Source: Superficieibacter sp. 1612_C1 (lineage in GTDB: Bacteria > Pseudomonadota > Gammaproteobacteria > Enterobacterales > Enterobacteriaceae). Taken from it: a DNA stretch of 64,000 bases. The stretch spans positions 682,001 through 746,000 of the forward strand of contig NZ_JADGMI010000002.1 in NCBI RefSeq assembly GCF_015234305.1, given 5' to 3'. Shown here piece after piece: positions 11,055 to 22,242 of the stretch. Each line of letters opens with the position of its first letter. The first letter of the stretch is position 1. Under the pieces are notes generated by a model. That model did no database searches and was not told the origin of the DNA. It saw only the letters and a program-made list of their open reading frames with translations. The position numbers and the translations under genes are program-made.

Positions 11055-12833
11055 ATGCGTACAGAATATTGCGGACAGCTTCGACTGTCCCACGTGGGGC
11101 AGCAGGTGACTCTGTGTGGTTGGGTCAACCGTCGTCGTGATCTTGGCAGCCTTATCTTCATTGATATGCGCGACCGCGAAGGCATCGTTCAGGTTTTCTT
11201 CGATCCGGATCGTGACGAGGCTTTTAAGCTGGCCTCTGAACTGCGTAATGAGTTCTGCATTCAGATCACGGGCACCGTGCGTGCGCGCGACGAAAAAAAC
11301 ACCAACAAAGAGATGGCGACCGGTGAAGTGGAAGTGTTTGCCACCGATCTGACCATCATCAACCGTTCAGAATCGCTGCCGCTCGACTCCAATCACGTGA
11401 ATACCGAAGAAGCGCGTCTGAAGTACCGCTACCTCGATTTACGTCGCCCGGAAATGGCGCAGCGCCTGAAAACCCGCGCCAGAATTACCAGCCTGGTGCG
11501 CCGCTTTATGGACGACCACGGTTTCCTCGACATCGAAACCCCGATGCTGACCAAAGCCACGCCGGAAGGCGCGCGCGACTACCTGGTGCCTTCGCGCGTC
11601 CATAAAGGTAAGTTCTACGCGCTGCCGCAGTCTCCGCAGTTGTTCAAACAGCTGCTGATGATGTCCGGCTTTGACCGCTACTATCAGATCGTTAAGTGCT
11701 TCCGCGATGAAGACTTGCGTGCTGACCGTCAGCCGGAATTCACTCAGATCGACGTGGAAACCTCCTTCATGACCGCGCCGCAGGTGCGTGAAGTGATGGA
11801 AGCTCTGGTGCGCGGTCTGTGGCAGGACGTAAAAGGCGTGGATCTGGGCGACTTCCCGGTAATGACCTTTGCTGAAGCCGAACGTCGTTACGGTTCTGAT
11901 AAACCGGATCTGCGTAACCCGATGGAACTGGTCGACGTTGCCGACCTGCTGAAAAACGTTGAGTTTGCCGTCTTTGCCGGCCCGGCTAATGATGCCAAAG
12001 GTCGCGTTGCCGCGCTGCGTGTACCGGGCGGTGCAACGCTCAGCCGTAAGCAGATTGACGACTACGGCAACTTCATCAAGATCTACGGTGCGAAAGGCCT
12101 GGCGTATATCAAAGTGACCGAACGCGCAAAAGGTCTGGAAGGTATCAACAGCCCGGTCGCCAAGTTCCTGAATGCTGAGATTGTTGACGCGATTCTGGAA
12201 CGTACCGGCGCACAGGACGGCGATATGATTTTCTTCGGTGCCGACAACAAGAAAGTGGTTGCCGACGCGCTGGGCGCGCTGCGTCTCAAACTGGGTAAAG
12301 ATCTGAACCTGACCGACGAGAGCAAATGGGCTCCGCTGTGGGTTATCGACTTCCCGATGTTTGAAGATGACGGCGAAGGCGGCCTGACGGCGATGCATCA
12401 CCCGTTCACCTCGCCGAAAGACATGACGGCTGACGAACTGAAAGCCGCACCGGAAGACGCGGTGGCGAACGCTTACGATATGGTCATCAACGGCTATGAA
12501 GTGGGCGGTGGTTCCGTGCGTATTCACCGCGGCGACATGCAGCAAACTGTGTTCGGCATTTTGGGCATTAACGAGCAGGAGCAGCGCGAAAAATTCGGCT
12601 TCCTGCTGGACGCCCTGAAATACGGTACACCGCCGCACGCGGGTCTGGCATTTGGTCTGGATCGTCTGACCATGCTGCTGACCGGTACCGACAACATCCG
12701 TGACGTTATCGCGTTCCCGAAAACCACCGCTGCCGCCTGTCTGATGACCGAAGCGCCAAGTTTCGCCAATCAGGCTGCGCTGACCGAGCTGGGTATCGAC
12801 GTGATCAAGAAAGAGTCACCGGAGAATAAGTAA
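11055..12833 (+). CDS. aspS: Aspartyl-tRNA synthetase
   Basis: This 592-residue class II synthetase (E. coli 590) charges tRNA-Asp. An N-terminal OB-fold anticodon-binding domain (residues 1 to about 105) is followed by the class II catalytic core with [39 protein letters not shown] (motif 2) and [13 protein letters not shown] (motif 3). A GAD insertion domain lies near residues 300 to 400. nudB begins one base after its stop, so aspS heads an aspS-nudB-yebC-ruvC gene string. Confidence 0.98.
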   Translation: MRTEYCGQLRLSHVGQQVTLCGWVNRRRDLGSLIFIDMRDREGIVQVFFDPDRDEAFKLASELRNEFCIQITGTVRARDEKNTNKEMATGEVEVFATDLTIINRSESLPLDSNHVNTEEARLKYRYLDLRRPEMAQRLKTRARITSLVRRFMDDHGFLDIETPMLTKATPEGARDYLVPSRVHKGKFYALPQSPQLFKQLLMMSGFDRYYQIVKCFRDEDLRADRQPEFTQIDVETSFMTAPQVREVMEALVRGLWQDVKGVDLGDFPVMTFAEAERRYGSDKPDLRNPMELVDVADLLKNVEFAVFAGPANDAKGRVAALRVPGGATLSRKQIDDYGNFIKIYGAKGLAYIKVTERAKGLEGINSPVAKFLNAEIVDAILERTGAQDGDMIFFGADNKKVVADALGALRLKLGKDLNLTDESKWAPLWVIDFPMFEDDGEGGLTAMHHPFTSPKDMTADELKAAPEDAVANAYDMVINGYEVGGGSVRIHRGDMQQTVFGILGINEQEQREKFGFLLDALKYGTPPHAGLAFGLDRLTMLLTGTDNIRDVIAFPKTTAAACLMTEAPSFANQAALTELGIDVIKKESPENK

Positions 12834-12834
12834 T

Positions 12835-13278
12835 ATGCGCTATAAGCGTCCCGTTTCTGTCCTTGTGGTGATTTACGCGCAGGATACGAAACGGGTGCTG
12901 ATGTTGCAGCGACGCGACGATCCCGATTTCTGGCAGTCGGTAACCGGCAGCCTGGAAGAGGGAGAAACCGCGTGGCAGGCCGCTGTGCGTGAAGTAAATG
13001 AAGAGGTCACCATTGATGTTGCCGCCGAGCAACTGACCTTACTCGACTGTCAGCGCACGGTGGAGTTTGAAATTTTTAGTCATTTACGTCATCGCTACGC
13101 GCCGGGTATTGAGCGCAATACGGAATCCTGGTTCTGTCTTGCGCTGCCCCACGAAAGGCAGATTGTTTTTACCGAACATCTGACCTACCGCTGGCTTGAT
13201 GCGCCCGCTGCGGCTGCATTAACCAAGTCGTGGAGTAACCGGCAGGCAATTGAAGAATTTATTATTCATACCGCCTGA
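12835..13278 (+). CDS. nudB: Dihydroneopterin triphosphate diphosphatase NudB
   Basis: A 147-residue Nudix hydrolase that removes pyrophosphate from dihydroneopterin triphosphate in folate synthesis. The Nudix box GX5EX7REUXEEXGU is visible as GSLEEGE ... REVNEEVTI around residues 38 to 60. It is three residues shorter at the N-terminus than E. coli NudB (150). The gene begins one base after the aspS stop and ends 26 bases before yebC. Confidence 0.95.
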   Translation: MRYKRPVSVLVVIYAQDTKRVLMLQRRDDPDFWQSVTGSLEEGETAWQAAVREVNEEVTIDVAAEQLTLLDCQRTVEFEIFSHLRHRYAPGIERNTESWFCLALPHERQIVFTEHLTYRWLDAPAAAALTKSWSNRQAIEEFIIHTA

Positions 13279-13304
13279 AGAGGCGGTTTCGTGGAGAAAG
13301 ATTT

Positions 13305-14045
13305 ATGGCAGGTCATAGTAAATGGGCCAACACCAAACACCGCAAGGCGGCACAGGATTCCAAGCGCGGTAAAATTTTCACCAAAATCATTCGTGAACTG
13401 GTGACGGCAGCCCGTCTGGGCGGCGGTGATGCTGGCTCAAACCCGCGTCTGCGCGCGGCGATTGATAAAGCGTTGTCCAACAACATGACGCGTGACACCC
13501 TCAACCGAGCCATCGCACGTGGCGTGGGCGGTGACGAAGGCGCGAACATGGAAACCATCATTTATGAAGGTTACGGTCCTGGCGGCACGGCGGTGATGAT
13601 AGAATGCCTGTCCGATAACCGTAACCGTACCGTTGCCGAAGTGCGTCATGCCTTCAGCAAAACCGGCGGTAACCTGGGCACCGATGGTTCCGTGGCCTAT
13701 CTGTTCAGCAAAAAAGGCGTGATCTCTTTTGCCTCTGGTGATGAAGATGCCATCATGGAAGCTGCGCTGGAAGCGGGTGCTGAAGATGTTGTCACCTTCG
13801 ACGATGGTGCCATTGACGTCTATACCGCCTGGGAAGAGATGGGTGCCGTGCGTGATGCGCTGGAAGCAGCAGGTTTTAAAGCGGACGAAGCAGAAGTCTC
13901 CATGATCCCGTCTACCAAAGCTGACATGGATGCCGAGACTGCGCCGAAACTGCTGCGCCTGATCGACATGCTGGAAGACTGCGACGACGTGCAGGAAGTC
14001 TACCACAACGGCGACATCTCTGATGAGGTGGCGGCGACCCTGTAA
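13305..14045 (+). CDS. yebC: YebC/TACO1 family protein
   Basis: The 246-residue protein is a clear YebC family member ([21 protein letters not shown] at the start, [40 protein letters not shown]). The family was first described as DNA-binding regulators; more recent work on YebC/TACO1 proteins links them to helping ribosomes through difficult proline-rich stretches. It is cytoplasmic. GTGGAGAAAG precedes the ATG. It sits upstream of ruvC, as in most enterobacteria. Confidence 0.96.
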   Translation: MAGHSKWANTKHRKAAQDSKRGKIFTKIIRELVTAARLGGGDAGSNPRLRAAIDKALSNNMTRDTLNRAIARGVGGDEGANMETIIYEGYGPGGTAVMIECLSDNRNRTVAEVRHAFSKTGGNLGTDGSVAYLFSKKGVISFASGDEDAIMEAALEAGAEDVVTFDDGAIDVYTAWEEMGAVRDALEAAGFKADEAEVSMIPSTKADMDAETAPKLLRLIDMLEDCDDVQEVYHNGDISDEVAATL

Positions 14046-14081
14046 TGGCGCTGTTAAACGCCTGCGGGCAGAGGGCATAGC

Positions 14082-14603
14082 GTGTCGATTATTCTCGGTA
14101 TTGACCCCGGCTCGCGCATTACCGGCTACGGCGTGATCCGCCAGGTGGGCAGGCAGTTAACCTATCTGGGCAGCGGATGCATCCGCACCAAAGTCGATGA
14201 TTTGCCGTCACGCCTGAAGCTGATTTACGCAGGCGTGTCGGAAATTATCACCCAGTTCCAGCCGGATTTTTTTGCCATTGAGCAGGTCTTTATGGCCAAA
14301 AATGCTGACTCTGCGCTTAAGCTTGGGCAGGCGCGGGGCGTGGCGATCGTCGCGGCGGTGAATCAGGATTTACCGGTGTTTGAATATGCGGCGCGTCAGG
14401 TCAAGCAGACCGTGGTTGGCATCGGCAGCGCGGAAAAAAGTCAGGTACAGCATATGGTGCGCACGCTGCTGAAGCTGCCGGCTAATCCGCAGGCGGATGC
14501 GGCGGATGCGCTGGCCATTGCCATCACGCATTGCCATGTCACCCAGAACGCGATGCAAATGAGCGAATCGCGGCTGAATCTGGCGCGGGGAAGGTTGCGC
14601 TAA
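14082..14603 (+). CDS. ruvC: Holliday junction resolvase RuvC
   Basis: A 173-residue endonuclease that cuts Holliday junctions with RuvAB. Catalytic acidic residues are in place: Asp7 (ILGIDPGS), Glu66 ([10 protein letters not shown]), and the Asp pair at 138 and 141 ([10 protein letters not shown]). The start is GTG at 14082, giving the E. coli length; the TTG and ATG alternatives are out of frame or too far. As in E. coli it is not in the SOS-controlled ruvAB operon; no LexA box is seen in front of it. Confidence 0.97.
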   Translation: MSIILGIDPGSRITGYGVIRQVGRQLTYLGSGCIRTKVDDLPSRLKLIYAGVSEIITQFQPDFFAIEQVFMAKNADSALKLGQARGVAIVAAVNQDLPVFEYAARQVKQTVVGIGSAEKSQVQHMVRTLLKLPANPQADAADALAIAITHCHVTQNAMQMSESRLNLARGRLR

Positions 14604-14724
14604 TATCAGGTTGCTATTAAAAAAGTGATCGACTGGTCTTTGAGTCAGCCAGGACAATTAATTGCGGACGTAGAATAAATTCCGGTTAGCCAGTAATAAC
14701 GGGCGGGCGTGGCCCGCCTGTATA

Positions 14725-15321
14725 TTATAAGGCGTCTTCAGGAGTGCGCTGTTGCATGCGGCTATCATAAATGAGATCCAGATTTGGATAGTGCCACAGG
14801 CTGGCGGGCGTGACCGTCTTCCGCTCCCACGGAATTGTCCCCAAAAACCAGAATTTCCAGAACGTCAGCTTTGCATCAGGATTGCTGCGCAGCAGTTGCC
14901 CAAAGGTTTCAATATTGCCAACCGGCGTGCATAGCGCCTCTTTATAAATATCGAACACAAACTTCGAGCAAAACTGACGCGATGAGTCGTATTTAAAGCC
15001 GGTGTGATAGAGCTTATGCAGACGCGAAGGTACCTGTTCCACAATTAACTGCTTTTGCTCTTCCGACAGCCCGCCCTGTAACCGACGTATGGCGTAACGC
15101 TGTTCTGCGGAGCGCTGAATAAAGCGGGAGAGGGTGGTAACGGTCGAGAGCGGGACCCGACTCTCGGCAACCAGATAATCCTCACCGTTGTGCCCAATAA
15201 TAATGCCAACGTGATTACTCCAGCAGCGCGACGCGGTTGAAATTTGCCCGAATAACGCGGTGCCAATACAGGTAAAAACGATATCGCCGGTTTCATATTT
15301 GGCTGGGTAATTGATATTCAT
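14725..15321 (-). CDS. yebB: YebB, permuted NlpC/P60 (YiiX-type) family protein
   Basis: A 198-residue protein closely like E. coli YebB ([57 protein letters not shown]). The order His (SNHVGIIIG) before Cys (QFCSKFV) is that of the circularly permuted NlpC/P60 hydrolases, cysteine peptidases or lipid-acting enzymes. The substrate is unknown. No signal peptide is seen, so it is probably cytoplasmic. It is transcribed toward ruvC, whose stop is about 120 bases away. Confidence 0.9.
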   Translation of the reverse strand: MNINYPAKYETGDIVFTCIGTALFGQISTASRCWSNHVGIIIGHNGEDYLVAESRVPLSTVTTLSRFIQRSAEQRYAIRRLQGGLSEEQKQLIVEQVPSRLHKLYHTGFKYDSSRQFCSKFVFDIYKEALCTPVGNIETFGQLLRSNPDAKLTFWKFWFLGTIPWERKTVTPASLWHYPNLDLIYDSRMQQRTPEDAL

Positions 15322-15730
15322 TTTGTCATTCCCTGAACTGATAATTTGAAAGCAAACGTCTGTCTGAAAATGCGAGAGAGTAATATGATTAAATAAACTT
15401 TCAACTATTACAATAGTTGGACTTTATATCTGCATATAGAAATAAGATGAATGCATCTTTTAATTGCTGTCAGGAGTGTTTGAAATATTTAACGTCGTAT
15501 GATTTATCATGATTATTTATTTTTGCCTTTCTTTTGAAATAAGGTATATCGCCTGGTTAGTTAAGCAATAATGCCTTGCCACAGAGATCAACGTGCTGAT
15601 TTTATACGCCCAGACGGCGCTGGCAGTTGTCTCCAGAGGGTAAGTGGATTTTTAACTAACACATTGTTATGTTTTGATGATGATGTAAAACTATACCTCC
15701 ACAGTATAACCCTGGAGCAGCATAGGCAGT
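15322..15730. other. AT-rich intergenic stretch between yebB and the accessory membrane gene
   Basis: About 410 bases, clearly richer in A and T than the flanking genes, lying between divergent starts. It should hold the promoters of yebB and the 15731 gene. A 73-codon frame at 15571 lacks a ribosome site and family features, so I do not call it. No repeat, RNA or operator is recognisable. Confidence 0.6.
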
Positions 15731-16417
15731 ATGAACGTCAGTGTCCTGAAAAAAACATTTTTGATTTTATTGCTGATGTTTACCGGCTATAGCGGTTATA
15801 CCGTCTTCACCGAATACCAGTACCATCGTCATAGCACAACCGTTGATGGGATTGTGTCAAACGTGCGCTATATCAGCAGCGCCGAGCGTCGAATGACGGA
15901 TACCTGTACTCATTTTCGTGGAAGGGAAGACTGCTCTGCACTTTATGATTACGACATCACCTGGCGTAGCCAGAATAAAGACTATGTCTATCATGCAGAA
16001 GATGAACGCGAGAAGCCTTCAGCCGTTGAATGTGTCAATGTCGTCCCGGAAAAACCGCAGATTGGCAAACCCTGTAAGAATATTTTCTTTAACGTCAGTC
16101 GCCTGCCTGGGGTCATTACGGTATGGGCTATCCTCGGCTTTATTTTTTTGATTGTGTTGTTGCATAAATTTAAACAGCGACGTTTTCCCGGACCAGAAAA
16201 ACCGCAACTCTATCGTATTTATAATAAGTCTCTTCACCTGTTATTCGAAACGAGCGATGCAGAAGATGCCATGCGGTTTATCCGTAAGGGCCACTATCGT
16301 CTGCGTGCCAGCAACACAACGCTCGAAGCCGTCGTTTCAGGCGGTAAAAAAGTGATGATAAAATGCGCCAATTATCATGTACGAAGCCGAAAAGGGCGCA
16401 GGAAACTCGGGCTGTGA
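15731..16417 (+). CDS. Unrecognised two-helix membrane protein (DUF3592-like layout)
   Basis: A 228-residue protein absent from this place in E. coli K-12. One membrane helix (about residues 8 to 26) is followed by a roughly 100-residue periplasmic part with four cysteines (DTCTHF, EDCSAL, VECVNV, KPCKNI). A second helix follows (about 127 to 146, VWAILGFIFLIVLL), then a strongly basic cytoplasmic tail ending KGRRKLGL. The layout and the stretch YDYDITWRSQNKDYVYH recall DUF3592 proteins, which have a similar double-helix frame, but this is inference. It sits in an AT-rich pocket and ends just before the ruvAB LexA box. Function unknown; likely accessory. Confidence 0.7.
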   Translation: MNVSVLKKTFLILLLMFTGYSGYTVFTEYQYHRHSTTVDGIVSNVRYISSAERRMTDTCTHFRGREDCSALYDYDITWRSQNKDYVYHAEDEREKPSAVECVNVVPEKPQIGKPCKNIFFNVSRLPGVITVWAILGFIFLIVLLHKFKQRRFPGPEKPQLYRIYNKSLHLLFETSDAEDAMRFIRKGHYRLRASNTTLEAVVSGGKKVMIKCANYHVRSRKGRRKLGL

Positions 16418-16452
16418 GTGAACTGAACAAAAATGGCAATAACCTGTTTTTC

Positions 16453-16477
16453 GGCTGGATATCTATCCAGCCTTTTT
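16453..16477 (+). terminator. Hairpin with T run, overlapping the LexA box
   Basis: GGCTGGATA-TC-TATCCAGCC forms a stem of nine base pairs followed by TTTTTT, a good terminator shape for the 15731 gene. The same bases contain the ruvA LexA operator. Confidence 0.65.
16455..16470 (+). promoter_or_regulatory. LexA (SOS) box of ruvAB
   Basis: CTGGATATCTATCCAG fits the CTG-N10-CAG LexA consensus and is the sequence known in front of E. coli ruvA. It lies 55 bases upstream of the ruvA start. Confidence 0.92.
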
Positions 16478-16524
16478 TGTATGATACACGCTGACATTGT
16501 GAGCCATCAACGCAGGAGCGTCAC

Positions 16525-17136
16525 GTGATAGGCAGACTCAGAGGCATTATTCTCGAAAAACAACCCCCGATCGTGCTGCTGGAGACGGGCGGCGTAGGCT
16601 ATGAAGTGCATATGCCGATGACCTGCTTCTACGAACTGCCGGACGCCGGGCAGGAAGCCATCGTTTTCACGCATTTTGTGGTGCGCGAAGATGCTCAGCT
16701 CCTGTACGGCTTCAATAACAAACAGGAACGGACCCTGTTTAAAGAGCTGATCAAAACCAACGGCGTCGGACCGAAGCTGGCGCTGGCGATCCTCTCCGGT
16801 ATGTCGGCGCAGCAGTTTGTTAATGCTGTTGAGCGTGAAGATCCGGCGGCGCTGGTGAAATTGCCGGGCATTGGTAAGAAAACCGCTGAGCGCCTGATTG
16901 TCGAGATGAAAGACCGCTTTAAAGGACTGCACGGCGATCTGTTCACCCCGGCGGCAGATTTGGTATTGACCTCTCCGGCAAGCCCGGCGACTGACGATGC
17001 AGAGCAGGAAGCCGTTGCTGCGCTGGTGGCGCTGGGTTATAAACCTCAGGAAGCCAGCCGAATGGTGAGCAAAATTGCTCGTCCGGATGCCAGCAGCGAA
17101 ACATTGATCCGCGAAGCGCTGCGCGCGGCTCTATGA
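16525..17136 (+). CDS. ruvA: Holliday junction DNA helicase subunit RuvA
   Basis: The 203-residue junction-binding subunit of the RuvAB branch-migration motor. An N-terminal OB domain ([30 protein letters not shown]) is followed by two helix-hairpin-helix motifs ([36 protein letters not shown]) and a C-terminal domain III that contacts RuvB ([19 protein letters not shown]). The start is GTG at 16525 behind CAGGAG. It is induced by DNA damage through the LexA box upstream. ruvB starts 8 bases after its stop. Confidence 0.97.
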   Translation: MIGRLRGIILEKQPPIVLLETGGVGYEVHMPMTCFYELPDAGQEAIVFTHFVVREDAQLLYGFNNKQERTLFKELIKTNGVGPKLALAILSGMSAQQFVNAVEREDPAALVKLPGIGKKTAERLIVEMKDRFKGLHGDLFTPAADLVLTSPASPATDDAEQEAVAALVALGYKPQEASRMVSKIARPDASSETLIREALRAAL

Positions 17137-17141
17137 GGTAA

Positions 17142-18152
<1,011 letters not shown>

Positions 18153-18155
<3 letters not shown>

Positions 18156-18217
18156 GGCGGTTTCATCTTATCCGGCCACCCTATCGTAGCCCCGGTAAGC
18201 GTAGCGCCACCGGGGAA
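18153..18217. repeat. REP-like elements between ruvB and znuB
   Basis: A degenerate REP edge (CATCTTATCCGGCCACC near 18167) is followed by a clearer unit CGTAGCCCCGGTAAGCG ... GCCACCGGGG at 18185 to 18217. It lies between the convergent stops of ruvB and znuB, the usual place for such elements. It may also fold to stop transcription from both sides. Confidence 0.6.
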
Positions 18218-18228
18218 GAGGGAGAGTG

Positions 18229-19014
18229 TTACTGCGCCGTTTTCTTCATCATGCTAAACACAAACAGCAACGCGGCGCACAGCACCACCGACGGCCCCGC
18301 AGGCGTATCATAGAAAGCCGAAAAGGTTAAACCGCCGGTCACGGCAATCATCCCCACGCCAACGGCCACCCCAGCCATCTGTTCCGGCGTGCGGGCAAAA
18401 CGACGCGCGGTCGCCGCCGGGATAATCAGCAGTGAGGTGATTATCAACGCCCCGACGAACTTCATCGCCACGCCAATGGTCAGCGCCGTCACCAGCATCA
18501 GCAGCAGTTTAACCCGCTGTAGCTTCACGCCGTCAACAAACGCCAGATCCGGACTGATGGTCATCGACAGCAGATTGCGCCACTGCCAGAGCAAAATTCC
18601 CAGCACCACTGCGACACCCACAGCGATAGCGATAAGATCGTCCGGCGTCACCGCCAGCAGATCGCCAAACAGATAAGCCATCAAATCAACGCGAATATTC
18701 GACATCAGGCTGACCACTACAAGGCCCAGTGAAAGCGCGCTGTGGGCCATAATGCCGAGCAGCGTATCGACCGCCAGATGCGGACGCTTTTCCAGCCACA
18801 CCAGACCCGCCGCCAGTAACAGCGTCACCACGATCACGGCATAAAACGGATTCACATCCAGCAGCAGGCCAAACGCCACGCCAAGCAATGAGGCGTGGGC
18901 CAGCGTATCGCCAAAATAGGACATTCGACGCCAGACAACAAACGATCCCAGTGGACCGGCGGCGCAGGCCAGCATAATTCCGGCCAGCCAGCCGGGCAGT
19001 AAAAGTTCAATCAT
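18229..19014 (-). CDS. znuB: Zinc ABC transporter, membrane subunit ZnuB
   Basis: A 261-residue integral membrane permease with about eight hydrophobic segments ([25 protein letters not shown] at the N-terminus). It forms the channel for high-affinity zinc import into the cytoplasm, powered by ZnuC and fed by ZnuA. Its ATG overlaps the znuC stop by 4 bases, so both are translated together. It is repressed by Zur with zinc through the box at 19788. Confidence 0.96.
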   Translation of the reverse strand: MIELLLPGWLAGIMLACAAGPLGSFVVWRRMSYFGDTLAHASLLGVAFGLLLDVNPFYAVIVVTLLLAAGLVWLEKRPHLAVDTLLGIMAHSALSLGLVVVSLMSNIRVDLMAYLFGDLLAVTPDDLIAIAVGVAVVLGILLWQWRNLLSMTISPDLAFVDGVKLQRVKLLLMLVTALTIGVAMKFVGALIITSLLIIPAATARRFARTPEQMAGVAVGVGMIAVTGGLTFSAFYDTPAGPSVVLCAALLFVFSMMKKTAQ

Positions 19015-19766
19015 GAGTGTCCATTTCCCCGGCGCAGTACAATACGGCCCTGTAAATCGTGGCGGTGATTATGATGATGGCGATAGATGCCGAGCTGTTC
19101 GGCTCCGCGCTGCCCGAACATTGAAATAAATTCCGGGTGCAATGACACCACTTCCGGCGTTCCTGAGCAGCAAATGTGCTGATTAAGGCACAGCACTTCA
19201 TCGGTTTTTGCCATCACCAGATGCAGGTCGTGCGACACCATCAACACGGCACAATCCAGCTCGCGTCGCAGCTGATCGATGAGATCGTAAAGAGCCACCT
19301 GGCCGTTGACGTCCACGCCCTGCGTCGGTTCATCAAGGACCAGCAGTTGCGGGCGATTGAGCAGGGCGCGGGCCAGCAACACGCGCTGTGTCTCACCGCC
19401 AGACAGTTTTTGCATTGCCGCATCGATCAGATGAGCGGCCTGAACGCGTTTGAGCGCAGGCAAAATATCATCTTTGTGGGTACCCGGACGCAAACGCATA
19501 AACCGGCTAACGGTCAGCGGCAGGGTCGCATCAAGGTGTAATTTTTGTGGCACGTAGCCAATACGCAGCTTGCCGTCTCGCTTGATGACACCACTGTCGG
19601 GTGCTACCAGCCCTAGTACGACGCGTACCAGCGTGGACTTACCTGCCCCGTTAGGGCCAAGCAGCGTTAAGATCTTCCCACTTTTCAATTGCAGGGAGAC
19701 ATCCGCCAGCACGCGGCGCTGCCCGAAAGAGAGCGAGACCTTTTCCAGGGTGATTAGATTTGTCAT
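19011..19766 (-). CDS. znuC: Zinc ABC transporter, ATPase subunit ZnuC
   Basis: The 251-residue ATP-binding cassette of the zinc importer. Walker A (GPNGAGKST, about residue 37), the ABC signature ([15 protein letters not shown]), Walker B ([12 protein letters not shown]) and the H-loop (VSHDLHLVM) are visible. The C-terminal tail is His-rich ([14 protein letters not shown]), as in E. coli. The start at 19766 gives the E. coli length; an earlier in-frame start would run into the Zur region. It is divergent from znuA. Confidence 0.96.
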   Translation of the reverse strand: MTNLITLEKVSLSFGQRRVLADVSLQLKSGKILTLLGPNGAGKSTLVRVVLGLVAPDSGVIKRDGKLRIGYVPQKLHLDATLPLTVSRFMRLRPGTHKDDILPALKRVQAAHLIDAAMQKLSGGETQRVLLARALLNRPQLLVLDEPTQGVDVNGQVALYDLIDQLRRELDCAVLMVSHDLHLVMAKTDEVLCLNQHICCSGTPEVVSLHPEFISMFGQRGAEQLGIYRHHHNHRHDLQGRIVLRRGNGHS

Positions 19767-19787
19767 TTCAATTAAAGGTTGCACAAG

Positions 19788-19815
19788 ATGATGAATGTTA
19801 TAATATCACATTTCA
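19788..19815. promoter_or_regulatory. Zur box between znuA and znuC
   Basis: The stretch centred on ATGTTATAATATCACATTTC closely matches the known E. coli znu operator (GAAATGTTATAATATCACAC type). It lies between the divergent starts of znuC and znuA and also contains AT-rich -10-like sequence, so zinc-loaded Zur can block both. Confidence 0.85.
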
Positions 19816-19843
19816 CCTATCCATTACGATTATAAGTCGCATT

Positions 19844-20788
19844 ATGTTACATAAAAATACGTTTCTTTTCGCTGCTTTATCAGTAGCACTTTGGGGTAGC
19901 ACAGCACATCATGCTGATGCTGCGGTAGTCGCTTCGATTAAACCACTGGGTTTCATCGCCTCGGCCATCGCTGATGGTGTAACAGACACGCAAGTTTTAC
20001 TGCCAGATGGTGCCTCCGAGCACGACTATTCTCTGCGGCCTTCGGATGTAAAACGCTTACAAAACGCGGACTTAGTGGTCTGGATTGGGCCGGACATGGA
20101 AGCGTTTATGACTAAGTCCGTTCAGGGCACGGCGGAGGCAAAAAAAGTCACTATTGCCGATCTGGCAAAGGTGAAGCCGCTGCTGCAAAAAGGGTCCGAC
20201 GATGATGGCGATGAGCACGATCACGATCATGATGATGGTGAAAATAGTGACCATCATCACCATCACGGGGATTATAACATGCATCTATGGTTGTCCCCGG
20301 AGATTGCCCAGGCCAGTGCGGTTGCAATCCATGAAAAATTAGTGGAACTTATGCCGCAAAGTCGAGCCAAACTTGACGCCAATCTGCAAGCATTCGAGGC
20401 GCAACTCGCCGCTACCGATAAGCAGGTGGGTACTGAGCTGGCACCGTTGAAGGGTAAAGGTTATTTCGTATTCCATGACGCCTATGGTTATTACGAAAAA
20501 CATTATGGGCTGACCCCGCTTGGCCATTTTACCGTGAACCCCGAAATTCAACCCGGTGCTCAGCGTTTACATGAAATCAGAACACAGTTGGTTGAGCAAA
20601 AAGCAACCTGCGTTTTTGCTGAGCCACAGTTCAGGCCAGCGGTCGTTGAAGCTGTCGCCCGGGGAACCTCCGTTCGAATGGGAACGCTGGATCCTCTTGG
20701 CACCAGTATCAAGTTGGGTAAAGAGAGCTATAGCCAGTTCCTGACCCAGCTTGCGAATCAGTATGCGAGCTGCCTGAAAGGAGATTAA
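19844..20788 (+). CDS. znuA: Periplasmic zinc-binding protein ZnuA
   Basis: A 314-residue solute-binding protein (E. coli 310). The start at 19844 gives a normal signal peptide ([19 protein letters not shown] ... HADA); the frame upstream to 19760 lies in the Zur region and is not coding. Zinc ligands of the family are in reach: the first His in SEHDYSLRP, a second in NMHLWLSPE and a third in [10 protein letters not shown]. An acidic, His-rich loop (residues 119 to about 143) is typical of ZnuA and may gather zinc. It is repressed by Zur. mepM follows after 15 bases. Confidence 0.96.
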   Translation: MLHKNTFLFAALSVALWGSTAHHADAAVVASIKPLGFIASAIADGVTDTQVLLPDGASEHDYSLRPSDVKRLQNADLVVWIGPDMEAFMTKSVQGTAEAKKVTIADLAKVKPLLQKGSDDDGDEHDHDHDDGENSDHHHHHGDYNMHLWLSPEIAQASAVAIHEKLVELMPQSRAKLDANLQAFEAQLAATDKQVGTELAPLKGKGYFVFHDAYGYYEKHYGLTPLGHFTVNPEIQPGAQRLHEIRTQLVEQKATCVFAEPQFRPAVVEAVARGTSVRMGTLDPLGTSIKLGKESYSQFLTQLANQYASCLKGD

Positions 20789-20803
20789 CGAGGAAGTGAA
20801 TAC

Positions 20804-22123
20804 GTGCAACAGATAGCCCGCTCTGTCGCCCTGGCATTTAATAATCTGCCCCGACCTCATCGCGTCATGCTGGGGTCGCTTACTGTTCTCACTTTAGCGG
20901 TCGCCGTCTGGCGACCCTACGTCTACCATCCTCAATCTGCGCCGATTGTTAAAGTTATCGAGCTGGAGAAAAATGAGGTCAGGTCGCTGCTTCCCGAAGC
21001 CAGTGAACCTATCGATCAGGCACCGCAGGAAGATGAAGCCATCCCGCAGGATGAGCTGGACGATAAAATCGGTAACGAATCCGGCGTCCATGAATACGTG
21101 GTTTCCACCGGCGATACCCTGAGCAGCGTGTTAAATCAGTACGGTATTGATATGGGGGATATCACCCAGCTCGCCGCCTCTGATAAAGAGCTGCGGAATT
21201 TAAAAATCGGCCAACAGCTCTCCTGGACGCTGACGGCTGACGGCGATTTACAACGTCTGACCTGGGAAATGTCCCGCCGCGAAACCCGCACGTACGATCG
21301 CACCGCCAACGGCTTTAAAATGAGCAGCGAGTTGCAGCAGGGCGACTGGGTTAACAGTAGCCTGAAAGGCACCGTCGGCTCGGGCTTTATTGCCAGCGCT
21401 AAAGAGGCAGGGCTCAGTAGCGCCGAAGTGAGTTCGGTAGTAAAAGCGATGCAGTGGCAGATGGATTTCCGCAAAATGAAGAAAGGCGATAAGTTTGCCG
21501 TTCTGATGTCGCGTGAAATGCTGGACGGAAAAGCCGAACAAAGCCAGCTTCTTGGCGTCCGTTTAAGCCTTGATGGCAAAGACTATTACGCTTTCCGCGC
21601 AGAAGACGGTAAGTTCTATGACCGTACCGGTACCGGGCTTGCGAAGGGCTTCCTGCGCTTCCCGACGTCACGTCAGTTCCGCGTATCTTCCAACTTTAAT
21701 CCGCGTCGCCTGAATCCTGTGACGGGGCGCATTGCACCGCATCGTGGCGTCGATTTTGCGATGCCGCAGGGGACGCCAGTTCTCGCCGTCGGCGACGGTG
21801 AAGTCGTGGTGGCAAAACGCAGCGGGGCGGCAGGGTATTATGTGGCGATCCGTCATGGTCGCACCTATACCACCCGCTATATGCACCTGCGTAAACTGCT
21901 GGTAAAACCGGGTCAGAAGGTAAAACGTGGCGATCGTATCGCGCTTTCCGGCAATACCGGACGCTCTACCGGTCCACACCTGCACTATGAAGTATGGATC
22001 AACCAGCAGGCGGTTAACCCGTTGACGGCGAAGCTGCCGCGCACCGAGGGTCTGACGGGCAAAGATCGTACCGATTACCTGGCGCAGGTTAAAGAGGTCA
22101 TGCCACAACTGCGTTTTGATTAA
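20804..22123 (+). CDS. mepM: Murein DD-endopeptidase MepM
   Basis: The 439-residue zinc peptidase cuts D-Ala-mDAP cross-links so that new peptidoglycan can be inserted. An N-terminal membrane anchor (VMLGSLTVLTLAVAVW) is followed by a LysM domain (HEYVVSTGDTLSSVLNQYGI, about residues 96 to 145), a middle domain, and an M23 domain with HRGVDFAMPQGTPV and the HLHYEVW metal/active-site motif. The start is GTG at 20804 behind GAGGAAG. In E. coli this activity is limited by the protease Prc, whose gene is also in the window. Confidence 0.96.
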   Translation: MQQIARSVALAFNNLPRPHRVMLGSLTVLTLAVAVWRPYVYHPQSAPIVKVIELEKNEVRSLLPEASEPIDQAPQEDEAIPQDELDDKIGNESGVHEYVVSTGDTLSSVLNQYGIDMGDITQLAASDKELRNLKIGQQLSWTLTADGDLQRLTWEMSRRETRTYDRTANGFKMSSELQQGDWVNSSLKGTVGSGFIASAKEAGLSSAEVSSVVKAMQWQMDFRKMKKGDKFAVLMSREMLDGKAEQSQLLGVRLSLDGKDYYAFRAEDGKFYDRTGTGLAKGFLRFPTSRQFRVSSNFNPRRLNPVTGRIAPHRGVDFAMPQGTPVLAVGDGEVVVAKRSGAAGYYVAIRHGRTYTTRYMHLRKLLVKPGQKVKRGDRIALSGNTGRSTGPHLHYEVWINQQAVNPLTAKLPRTEGLTGKDRTDYLAQVKEVMPQLRFD

Positions 22124-22136
22124 AAAGCAGTCATGT

Positions 22137-22167
22137 AAAGCCGGTGACCTCAGCGCACCGGCTTTTT
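22137..22167 (+). terminator. Rho-independent terminator after mepM
   Basis: AAAGCCGGTG ... CACCGGCTTT followed by more T. It separates mepM from lpxM. Confidence 0.85.
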
Positions 22168-22242
22168 CTTTTGTGCGTCATCCACAGCCTCGCTACACTA
22201 AGACATTATTTCTGACGTCACTCTGCTCAGACCGGAACTTGC

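Noticed and set aside
11439-12638. 399-codon minus-strand frame inside aspS
   Set aside because: Antisense shadow with biased composition; no family features.
15571-15792. 73-codon plus-strand frame before the accessory membrane gene
   Set aside because: No ribosome site and no recognisable feature; it overlaps the start of the 15731 gene.
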